Shown piece by piece: positions 34,108 through 41,406 of a DNA stretch of 61,019 bases (position 1 is its first letter; every line of letters starts with the position of its first letter). Source of the DNA: Treponema sp. (GTDB lineage: Bacteria; Spirochaetota; Spirochaetia; Treponematales; Treponemataceae). Location of the stretch: NCBI GenBank assembly GCA_016296655.1, contig JAEDIW010000012.1:1-61019 (forward strand), in the 5' to 3' direction. Under the pieces are notes generated by a model, which saw only the letters and a program-made list of their open reading frames with translations, searched no databases and was not told the DNA's origin. Both the position numbers and the translations under genes were made by a program.

Positions 34108-36051
34108 CTATCTTGAAATAAGCCAGACACGGCCTGCGCCGTACCCCCAATTATCGAAGGCATAAGTGTCCAGAATTTTTGCAGAATCTTCAAAGCCTGC
34201 AGCCTGAGTTTTTATCACATAATCTGCGGTTGCCTTCTGATTTCTCTGCACAGAACCACGGTTGGCAACAGAAACAAAATATCTTTTAGTTTCCCTTAAA
34301 CTTTGCTGCATCAGATAGCCCATAAGCTCATTGTGCATTAAATAAATATCTGAAGTATCGTAACTGAGAGTTGCCTGAGTTGACCAAAACTGCTTTAAAA
34401 ATTCCAGGCATACAGGATCCATCGTATAATAGACAGCTCCAACTGCATTGCGAAAATCTGCATCTATAAAAAAGATTCCGTGCCAGCATTCATGGGCTAA
34501 GAAAGTCCGCCTGAGCCATTGAGAAGATTCCTGTGAAATGGAAATAACAGCCCCACTTCCTGCAGAATACGAACCGTCTGAACTGCGCAAAATTATGCCG
34601 TTTTCCACAAGAATATCGCAAAGCAGGTATTCCTTAGGGTTGAGGGCAACCCCCTCTGTCCTGGCTTTTTCAAAAAAGTTTGCAAGAGATTCTGCACTGT
34701 AATCATGGGCATTATAGCCATGAAGGGAACCCAATTCCATGTCCGTCAGAAGCCTGCCGCGATAACCGGCTTTTTCAACATAAAATGCAAGCCGACGGAA
34801 AAAATCATCCTGCACAGAATACGACCGTGTGTCAAAAATCAGAATTTTCGGAAATAAATCCCATTCAAAAAGCTCATAATCACGACCTCTCCAGGAAGAA
34901 GAATTCCATGAAATTATCAAGCCAGGATCAGCCTTTATCGGCTTGAGAACATTTCTGTCTTTTAATTTAAGTAAGTCAGGCGAAGAAGCTTTGAGCAGAA
35001 TTGAATTTATCAGATGAGAATTTTCACCAGGAGTTACAATCTGATAGCAATTTTTTAGTGCAGCTGCAGGAAGAACCTGAAAAGAAGACTGATTTTTGGA
35101 GTTTGTGCGGTAAAAAGAGAATGTTTCTCCTCCGAATGCAACTTTTATGGTTTTAAAATTTTCTTCACTACCAGCGCTGCCCTGCCCCCTGTCAAACCCG
35201 ATGAAAAATTGTGGCAAAACAGTTTTTTCTGTATTTTGAGCCGGAAAAACTAATGATGCACCTGAAAAATCAAATGAAGCTGCGCCCCGGACAACAGTTC
35301 CTCCGTTTGGAGCAAAAGCATAAAAATTTCCTGAAATGCTCCAGCCAACTGCGGCCCTGCCAAATTGAACTGCCGGAAAACTTACAGGCAGCGAACTGTA
35401 AACAAAAAATCCGCAGGGGATTTTCTGCAGGATGCCACTTTCATCTGGTATTTTAGAGTCAGATGGCAGGCACATGCAAACTGTAAAATGCTGATCCTCC
35501 AAAGCTGCAAAATCCGTCAAATCAGCGGAAACAAGAGCCCTGCCTCCAATATTTTTCTTCAGTTTGCCAGATGGCAGAAAATCCTCTTCATACAGAAAGC
35601 CAAATGAAAAATTTTTTTGAATTCCTGATTCTTTCATGCCGGATAAAGCTGCAAGCTGTTTTTCAGAAAGTTTTTTAACTTTTACAAGCAGACTGAATGC
35701 ACCGTCACCGTTTTTTGAAAATTCAGCTGCAATCTTTTTTTTCTGTCCGTCAGTAAAGGCAAAATAAGCAGAAGAACCTTTTTTTGACAAAACCGAACCC
35801 TTTTTTCCGTTTCGATTCAATGCAAGAACCTTTGAAGAGCCAGCCGCAGAAAAATCAGAAGCTTCAGATTCAAAAGTCAATGCCAAAGCAGATTTTCCTG
35901 ATGAAGATACCTTCAAAAACAGCAAAAAAATTCCTGTCAGAATAAACACCGCAAGAGCAGCGCAGACATATCTTCTATATTTACAAAACAAAACTGATAC
36001 AGACTTTAACTTTGCAATTAATTTTGCGATTAAGCTTGAAAGAAAAACCAT
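34108..36051 (-). CDS. Membrane-anchored protein with HExxH metallopeptidase motif
   Basis: 647 residues with one N-terminal membrane helix (about 29-50) and a large extracytoplasmic part. Residues 60-330 are strand-rich with a jelly-roll-like feel. The C-terminal part holds HECWH at 520-524 inside TFLAHECWHGIFFID, and a Glu near 575 (HNELMGYL) that could be the third zinc ligand, so a membrane-tethered zinc peptidase is likely but unproven. No named family was recognised. No ribosome site is evident at 36051. It diverges from the small gene at 36.1 kb across 40-46 bp. Confidence 0.65.
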   Translation of the reverse strand: MVFLSSLIAKLIAKLKSVSVLFCKYRRYVCAALAVFILTGIFLLFLKVSSSGKSALALTFESEASDFSAAGSSKVLALNRNGKKGSVLSKKGSSAYFAFTDGQKKKIAAEFSKNGDGAFSLLVKVKKLSEKQLAALSGMKESGIQKNFSFGFLYEEDFLPSGKLKKNIGGRALVSADLTDFAALEDQHFTVCMCLPSDSKIPDESGILQKIPCGFFVYSSLPVSFPAVQFGRAAVGWSISGNFYAFAPNGGTVVRGAASFDFSGASLVFPAQNTEKTVLPQFFIGFDRGQGSAGSEENFKTIKVAFGGETFSFYRTNSKNQSSFQVLPAAALKNCYQIVTPGENSHLINSILLKASSPDLLKLKDRNVLKPIKADPGLIISWNSSSWRGRDYELFEWDLFPKILIFDTRSYSVQDDFFRRLAFYVEKAGYRGRLLTDMELGSLHGYNAHDYSAESLANFFEKARTEGVALNPKEYLLCDILVENGIILRSSDGSYSAGSGAVISISQESSQWLRRTFLAHECWHGIFFIDADFRNAVGAVYYTMDPVCLEFLKQFWSTQATLSYDTSDIYLMHNELMGYLMQQSLRETKRYFVSVANRGSVQRNQKATADYVIKTQAAGFEDSAKILDTYAFDNWGYGAGRVWLISR

Positions 36052-36097
36052 ATCTATATACTACATTTTTTATTTAAAAAGTGCTATACTAATGTCA

Positions 36098-36595
36098 ATG
36101 AAAATTGCATTGATTCCACATCCGGCGCAACAAAAAATTCTCAGGGAACTTCAAACTTCCGTCTTAAAAGCGATAAACACAAACGGAAATGTTCTGGCCG
36201 TTCCTTTTTTTCCGATGTGGCTGGAAATTGCAGAATGCCCGAAAAATGAACGCCCGGAAAACTTTCTCAATCAAATGAAAAGTCAGATTAAAAGCGTTTT
36301 ATTGGAAGACATTTGCTCAGAAAACAAGATGATTTTCATAAAATGCCAGATTCAGCTTGCAGATGCTTCAGCAGAATGCAGAAAACTTGAACGAAAACTG
36401 AAAATTGCAGAATATCTGGCAAGTGAACATTCAGACAATGAAAACCTTCAAACAGAAAAAATCATAAGGCAAATTCCTGACGGAAGTGCCTTTAACATGC
36501 CGGCAAACCTCAGGATTTTTGAGCTTGGAACCGCCGAATTCCAAGGTTTTTGCTGGCATGTTGAAAAAAGCGTTTGGGTAAAGCTGAAAAATTAA
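36098..36595 (+). CDS. Protein of unknown function (165 aa)
   Basis: Not recognised. Soluble, mixed helix and strand, with IPHPAQQ near the start, a Pro-rich VPFFPMWLEI segment around 40-49 and a Lys/Glu-rich helix (about 90-120). An ATG at 36092 is also in frame, but a TATACT box at 36085-36090 would place the transcript start at about 36097, so the ATG at 36098 may be used leaderless. There is no ribosome site before either. It is convergent with pyrE. Confidence 0.55.
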   Translation: MKIALIPHPAQQKILRELQTSVLKAINTNGNVLAVPFFPMWLEIAECPKNERPENFLNQMKSQIKSVLLEDICSENKMIFIKCQIQLADASAECRKLERKLKIAEYLASEHSDNENLQTEKIIRQIPDGSAFNMPANLRIFELGTAEFQGFCWHVEKSVWVKLKN

Positions 36596-36615
36596 AAAAT
36601 CAGCCTGGCAGAACT

Positions 36616-37305
36616 TTAAATTTCCTGTCTTGCCCCATACTGAGCATAATATCCGTCAAGTTTTTTCTTTATTTCTTCAGTTATGATGCCGCCTGGAACA
36701 TACAAAGCTTCAATGACATCTTTCATTGAAACGATTGCCCGTGCAGGAAAACCGTATTTTTCAGAAATAACCTGAAGGGCTGACTTGTCGCTGTCCAAGG
36801 CTTTTTCCATGCGGTCAAGGCTTACAATTTCTCCAACAATTTTGATTGAGCCTGGCTGTATTTCCTGAGCCTTAATTTTTGGATAGGTTTCTTCAATTGA
36901 TTTTCCAGAAGTCGTAACATCTTCTATAATAACTACTCTGTCCCCATCCTTTATCTTATAGCCCAAAAGTGAACCTTTGTCGGCACCATGGTCTTTTTCT
37001 TCCTTACGGTCACTGGTGTATTTTATTTCCTTGCCGTAAAGTTTTGAATATGCAATTACACAGGCGGTTGCAAGAGGTATTCCCTTGTAAGCAGGTCCAA
37101 AAAGCACGTCAAAATCATCACCAAAATTTTCATGAATTGCACGTGCATAATATTCGCCAAGCCGCATAAGCTGAGAGCCTGTAACATAGGCACCGGCATT
37201 CATAAAAAAAGGCGACTTGCGTCCGCTTTTTAAAGTAAATTCTCCAAATTTGAGAACCTGGGAATCAATCATAAAATCAATGAATTCTTTCTGATAATCT
37301 GTCAT
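36616..37305 (-). CDS. pyrE: Orotate phosphoribosyltransferase
   Basis: Pyrimidine synthesis: joins orotate and PRPP to give OMP. The 229-residue protein shows the substrate loop GEFTLKSGRKSPFFMNAG (about 17-34), LFGPAYKGIPLA, the catalytic flexible loop with YTSDRKEEKDHGADKGSLLG, and the PRPP motif VVIIEDVTTSGKSIEE (about 124-139). It is a single gene; no ribosome site is obvious at the ATG. No other pyr genes are in the window. Confidence 0.96.
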   Translation of the reverse strand: MTDYQKEFIDFMIDSQVLKFGEFTLKSGRKSPFFMNAGAYVTGSQLMRLGEYYARAIHENFGDDFDVLFGPAYKGIPLATACVIAYSKLYGKEIKYTSDRKEEKDHGADKGSLLGYKIKDGDRVVIIEDVTTSGKSIEETYPKIKAQEIQPGSIKIVGEIVSLDRMEKALDSDKSALQVISEKYGFPARAIVSMKDVIEALYVPGGIITEEIKKKLDGYYAQYGARQEI

Positions 37306-37499
37306 GGCTTTTATACTACATTCAGTTAAAAGATTTTACAATGCCCCAAAAATGTCTGGAATAATGCCTGAAAAATCATGTGAAAAAATTTTCCGTGCAA
37401 TGCACAAAGTCAAAAAATGTGATATAATCCACATGGATTCTGGAAATTACTTGATTTAGAATTTTATTCCAAAGACTGTGCGGAAATGCTGTTTACTGT

Positions 37500-37528
37500 T
37501 TGACATTTACTGCAATCAATGTTATAAC
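37500..37528 (+). promoter_or_regulatory. Strong sigma-70 promoter of the structured leader
   Basis: TTGACA (37500-37505), 17 nt, TATAAC (37523-37528). Start is expected near 37535, about 310 nt before the antiporter gene. The rest of the gap (37306-37499) shows nothing recognisable. Confidence 0.8.
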
Positions 37529-37534
37529 ACCGCA

Positions 37535-37790
37535 ATATCCGCAAAATTTTCAAAGATTTTCATAGGCAGTTGCCGTTTTTTGTGCAGTTTACCAGGCGGC
37601 AAGGATTGGAGCCACGCGGAGCGTCCGGCGAAAGCCGGATGGAGCGGCAAGCGGAATGGCGGAAAGCCTGATTTTGACCGGCTTGTTTTCAAAACACTGG
37701 ACGACTTGTAAACTCTTTTGCTTAGCATGAACTGCTGCCAGCCTGATGGAAGAACAGCCGCCGGGCAAAAGCCGCCCGAATAAAAGATAA
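37535..37790 (+). ncRNA. Structured RNA or long 5' leader of unknown class
   Basis: Downstream of the promoter is a segment richer in G+C than its surroundings. AGTTTAC (near 37586) can pair with GTAAACT (near 37709), GGCAG (37565) with CTGCC (near 37735), CAG with CTG next to them, and TCCGGC-GAAA-GCCGGA forms a GNRA-capped hairpin. CGGGC/GCCCG forms a further hairpin near 37762-37779. Long-range closure around inner hairpins indicates a folded RNA of about 170-250 nt. It did not match what I know of tmRNA, RNase P RNA, SRP RNA or common riboswitches. There is no clear terminator, so it may be the leader of the antiporter gene. Confidence 0.45.
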
Positions 37791-37844
37791 GAAGCTCAGA
37801 ATTTCACCACATTTTTGTGTGCATAATATTTAGGAGTTTTTGTT

Positions 37845-39911
37845 ATGGAAAATAACATCACAGAATTAATGACGCAACTGGTTTTCCAGCTGGCAGTGAT
37901 TATTTTTGCAGTACGAATTTTTGGAAAGCTGGCTGTAAAAGTTGGCATTCCCTCGGTTCTTGGAGAACTTATTGCCGGAATCGTCATAGGACCTTATGCT
38001 TTTGGTGCTGTGGCATTGCCTGGTTTTGAGAACGGACTGTTTCCTCTGAATTCAGCTTCGCTGGCGGTACGGCCTGAGCTTTATTCTTTTTCAATTATTG
38101 CTTCAATTATACTTTTGTTTTCTTCTGGTTTGGAAACTGACTTGAAGCTCTTTCTCAAGTATTCGCTTTCCGGCGGAATTATCGGTTTTGGCGGAGTTGC
38201 CGTTTCTTTTTTGCTCGGCGACATTGTCACAATGGTCATGCTGAAAACTTCTTTCATGGATGTGCGTTGTCTTTTTCTTGGAATCATGTCAACTGCAACC
38301 TCGGTAGGAATTACAGCCAGAATTCTTTCTGACAGAAAAAAAATGGATTCGCCGGAAGGCGTTACGATTCTTGCGGCTGCGGTTTTTGATGATGTTCTGG
38401 GAATTGTACTGCTTGCCGTTGTAATGGGGATTGTTTCTGCAGTTTCTGGTGGTTCGTCACTTTCAGGTCAGGCTGTCGCCCTGATAGCATTAAAGGCCTT
38501 TTCAATATGGCTGTTTTTTACGGCTTTGTGCATTGTTCTTTCCAAAAAAATCGCTCAGTTTGCAAAACTTTTTGGTGGTGGTTTTGACTTTACGATTGCA
38601 GCCTTTGGCGTAGCACTGATTCTTTCAGGCATTTTCGAAAAACAGGGGCTTGCAATGATTATCGGGGCTTATACAACAGGGCTTGCACTTTCAGGCACAG
38701 AAATTGCGCCTATCATTCAGGAAAAAATACACGGAATTTACAAATTTTTTGTTCCGATTTTCTTTGCTGTAATGGGTATGAGCGTTAACATTCAGGAACT
38801 TACAAATCCTGCTGTATTAAAGCTGGGATTTGTCTACACTGTATTTGCCCTTGCTGCAAAAATCCTTGGCTGCGGCGGACCTGCGCTAGGGCTTGGCTTT
38901 AACATGAAAGGAGCATTGCGGATTGGTGCGGGCATGGTTCCTCGTGGTGAAGTTGCCTTAATCATTGCAGGAATAGGTCTTACAGCTGGTGTCATCAATC
39001 AGGAACTTTTTGGGGTTGTCATTCTCATGACGCTGTTTACAACTTTGGTTGCTCCGCCGCTTTTAAATATCCTGCTTGGTACAAAAGGGCGAGGAACCCG
39101 CAAAGAAGTCAAATCTTCTGAAAGCCAGCAGTTTATATGGGACTTTGGTGACACTCAGATTGCAATGCTGATTTTTGACCTCTTTGTTACAGATCTCCGC
39201 AAAGAAGGTTTTTACGTACAGATGATGAATATTTCAGATGGTCTTACACAGGCAAGAAAAGGCGATGTTGCCCTTTCTATTTCAATGGAAGGCTCCAAAC
39301 TTAATATTCAGACAGCGGCAGAAGACATGGGCTTTGTAAAGGGCGCAATCTACGAAGCTGTCCTCAGCATGAACAATTCACTGCGTTCTCTTGAAGCAAT
39401 AAAAAATTCAAATGCATTGCAGCAGGGGTTAATCAGTTCGGAAAATCGTGTCAATTCTTCACTTATGAAAATTCTGTCAAAAAATGTCATTTCAACTGAT
39501 TTGCATGCAGAAAATAAGGATGAAGTTCTTGAGGAACTTGTCTGGCTGCTCGAAAAATCAGGAAAAGTTCTTGATCATAAAGAAGTTCTTGCTGATATAA
39601 AGGCTCGCGAAAAAATCATGAGTACAGGCCTTGAAAATGGAATAGCATTACCGCATGCAAAATCAAATGGTGTAAAGGACATCTGCGTTGCAATCGGTGT
39701 AAAAAAAGACGGAATTGACTTTGGGGCTATGGACGAAAAGAAATCAAAGATTTTCATTATGATTGTTTCGCCTAAAACTTCAGGGGCACCGCAGATGCAG
39801 GCTATGGCCGCTGTTACGGGTGTTCTGCAGAAAACTGACGGAATAGAAAAAATTCTTTCTGCAAAATCTTCTCAGGAAATTCTAAGGCTTTTTACAGAAA
39901 TTAAAAAATAA
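37845..39911 (+). CDS. CPA2-family cation/proton antiporter fused to PTS EIIA domain
   Basis: 688 residues. The N-terminal 410 or so hold about 12 membrane helices of the Kef/NapA type (FGKLAVKVGIPSVLGELIAGIVIGP, FSSGLETDLKLF, ATSVGITARIL, FDDVLGIVLLAVV with the ion-binding Asp pair, GAGMVPRGEVALII). A cytoplasmic linker follows. Residues about 545-688 form a fructose/mannitol-type EIIA domain with active-site His604 in GIALPHAKS. The fusion suggests that ion flux is set by PTS phosphorylation or by a nucleotide bound at the same fold. AGGAG precedes the ATG, and a long structured leader lies upstream. Confidence 0.93.
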   Translation: MENNITELMTQLVFQLAVIIFAVRIFGKLAVKVGIPSVLGELIAGIVIGPYAFGAVALPGFENGLFPLNSASLAVRPELYSFSIIASIILLFSSGLETDLKLFLKYSLSGGIIGFGGVAVSFLLGDIVTMVMLKTSFMDVRCLFLGIMSTATSVGITARILSDRKKMDSPEGVTILAAAVFDDVLGIVLLAVVMGIVSAVSGGSSLSGQAVALIALKAFSIWLFFTALCIVLSKKIAQFAKLFGGGFDFTIAAFGVALILSGIFEKQGLAMIIGAYTTGLALSGTEIAPIIQEKIHGIYKFFVPIFFAVMGMSVNIQELTNPAVLKLGFVYTVFALAAKILGCGGPALGLGFNMKGALRIGAGMVPRGEVALIIAGIGLTAGVINQELFGVVILMTLFTTLVAPPLLNILLGTKGRGTRKEVKSSESQQFIWDFGDTQIAMLIFDLFVTDLRKEGFYVQMMNISDGLTQARKGDVALSISMEGSKLNIQTAAEDMGFVKGAIYEAVLSMNNSLRSLEAIKNSNALQQGLISSENRVNSSLMKILSKNVISTDLHAENKDEVLEELVWLLEKSGKVLDHKEVLADIKAREKIMSTGLENGIALPHAKSNGVKDICVAIGVKKDGIDFGAMDEKKSKIFIMIVSPKTSGAPQMQAMAAVTGVLQKTDGIEKILSAKSSQEILRLFTEIKK

Positions 39912-39932
39912 TGATAATCCTTTAAAATACGA

Positions 39933-39990
39933 AAACCTGCTTTTTTTTGACGGCAAAATGTCTTAAAAAGCAGGTTTATTTTTTTTATTT
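39933..39990 (+). terminator. Intrinsic terminator of the antiporter gene
   Basis: AAACCTGCTTTTT pairs with AAAAAGCAGGTTT (13 bp), followed by ATTTTTTTTTATTTT on the plus strand. On the minus strand, after icd, the tail is weaker (TTTTCGTATTTT). Confidence 0.8.
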
Positions 39991-39998
39991 TCAGCTTT

Positions 39999-41207
39999 CT
40001 ATTTTAGAATGGCTGCAAGTGTTTCTGCAATTTTGTCTATAAACTGCCAGGAGTCAAGGACTTCTGCCTTACAATCAGCAATTGCTGCAAGGTCGCCTGT
40101 CATGTAACCACTTTCAATTGTTTTTACGGTTGCATCTTCAAGGCTATGGGCAAAGGCTGTCAAATCTTCAAGGCCGTCTAGTTCACCACGTTTTGCAAGT
40201 GCACCTGTCCAGGCAAAAATCAAAGCTACTGGATTTGTTGAAGTTTTTTCGCCTTTCAAATAACGGTAATAATGGCGCTGAACTGTTCCATGAGCGGCTT
40301 CGTATTCAAAAACACCTTCAGGATTTACAAGCACGCTTGTCATCATTGCGAGGCTTCCATTTGCAGAAGCAAGCATGTCGCTCATGACATCGCCATCATA
40401 GTTTTTGCAGACCCATAAAAGTCCGCCTTCGCTTTTCATGATTCGTGCAACAGCATCGTCAATCAGCGTATAATTATACGAAAGTCCGAGTTTTTCAAAT
40501 TTTTCCTTAAATTCGGCATCATAAACCTTTTGGAAAATTGCCTTGAAATTTCCGTCATAAGTTTTGGAAATGGTGTCTTTTGCGCCGAACCAGACAGGCA
40601 TTTTTTCGTTCAGGGCAAACATAAAGCAGCTTTTTGCAAAATGTTCAATGGAACTGTCAAGGTTGTGTATTCCCTGAAGGATTCCAGGGCCTTTCATTTC
40701 CATGATTGTTTTGCGGATTTCCTTGCCGTCAGCACCTGTAAAAACAAGTTCAGCCTTGCCAGCACATTCGGTTTTTATTTCACAATTTTTGTAGACGTCG
40801 CCGTATGCATGACGGCCAATGACAATTGGCTTTTTCCAGCAGGAAACGCTTCCGTGAAGGTTTGAAACAAGAATCGGCTTTCTGAAAACAGTTCCATCAA
40901 GTTCTGCGCGGATTATTCCATTAGGACTTGGAGTAAGATGCTTCAGGCCATATTCTTCAACACGGGCTGCATTTGAAGTAATGGTTGCACATTTTACGCC
41001 AACGCCAAGACGTCGGATTGCCTGAGCAGACTCATAGGTAACCTTATCTTCCGATTCATCGCGGGCTTTTATGCCCAAATCAAAATATTCAGTTTTCAAA
41101 TCTACAAAAGGTTCCAAAAGCTTTTCTTTTATAACTTTCCACAAAACACGGGTCATTTCGTCGCCGTCAAGTTCTGCCAGCGGGGTTTTCATCTGAATTT
41201 TACTCAT
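39999..41207 (-). CDS. icd: NADP-dependent isocitrate dehydrogenase (eukaryotic-like type)
   Basis: Oxidises isocitrate to 2-oxoglutarate, mainly for glutamate synthesis in an anaerobe. 402 residues of the homodimeric type found in eukaryotes and some bacteria, not the E. coli type: LDGDEMTRVLWKVI at the start, CATITSNAARVEEYGLK (substrate Ser/Asn region), PNGIIRAELDGTVFRKPI, IVIGRHAYGDVYKN, and metal-binding LIDDAVARIM with YDGDVMSDMLA near the C-terminal half. It diverges from the aconitase-family gene, so the two adjacent reactions are encoded back to back. Confidence 0.96.
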   Translation of the reverse strand: MSKIQMKTPLAELDGDEMTRVLWKVIKEKLLEPFVDLKTEYFDLGIKARDESEDKVTYESAQAIRRLGVGVKCATITSNAARVEEYGLKHLTPSPNGIIRAELDGTVFRKPILVSNLHGSVSCWKKPIVIGRHAYGDVYKNCEIKTECAGKAELVFTGADGKEIRKTIMEMKGPGILQGIHNLDSSIEHFAKSCFMFALNEKMPVWFGAKDTISKTYDGNFKAIFQKVYDAEFKEKFEKLGLSYNYTLIDDAVARIMKSEGGLLWVCKNYDGDVMSDMLASANGSLAMMTSVLVNPEGVFEYEAAHGTVQRHYYRYLKGEKTSTNPVALIFAWTGALAKRGELDGLEDLTAFAHSLEDATVKTIESGYMTGDLAAIADCKAEVLDSWQFIDKIAETLAAILK

Positions 41208-41296
41208 AATGATTTGAATTATACAGAAAAATGCCTTTATGGTCGAGAAGTTTTACTACAAATATGCATATTTATTCAATTTTTACTATTTTTATG

Positions 41297-41302
41297 TATA
41301 AT
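41297..41302 (+). promoter_or_regulatory. Likely -10 box of the aconitase-family gene
   Basis: Perfect TATAAT in the very AT-rich divergent region with only a weak -35 (TTCAAT, about 16 nt upstream). It puts the transcript start near 41309, before the chosen ATG at 41407. Confidence 0.45.
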
Positions 41303-41406
41303 TTATTGAAAAAATATTGAAAAAACAACAAATAAAAGGTATTTTACAATTGGAATTTCGGGCACATCTGACCGGATTTTATAAGGAAAAACAAAGGGGA
41401 ATTACA

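Noticed and set aside
37560..37640. Possible SRP (4.5S) RNA, from GTTTACCAGG
   Set aside because: The invariant GGAAGGAAGCAGC tetraloop and internal loop are absent.
37600..37720. tRNA-like segment (TTTTGAAAA on the minus strand, Ser-type anticodon TGA)
   Set aside because: No pairing anticodon stem, T loop or acceptor arm could be built; the palindrome TGTTTTCAAAACA explains the resemblance.
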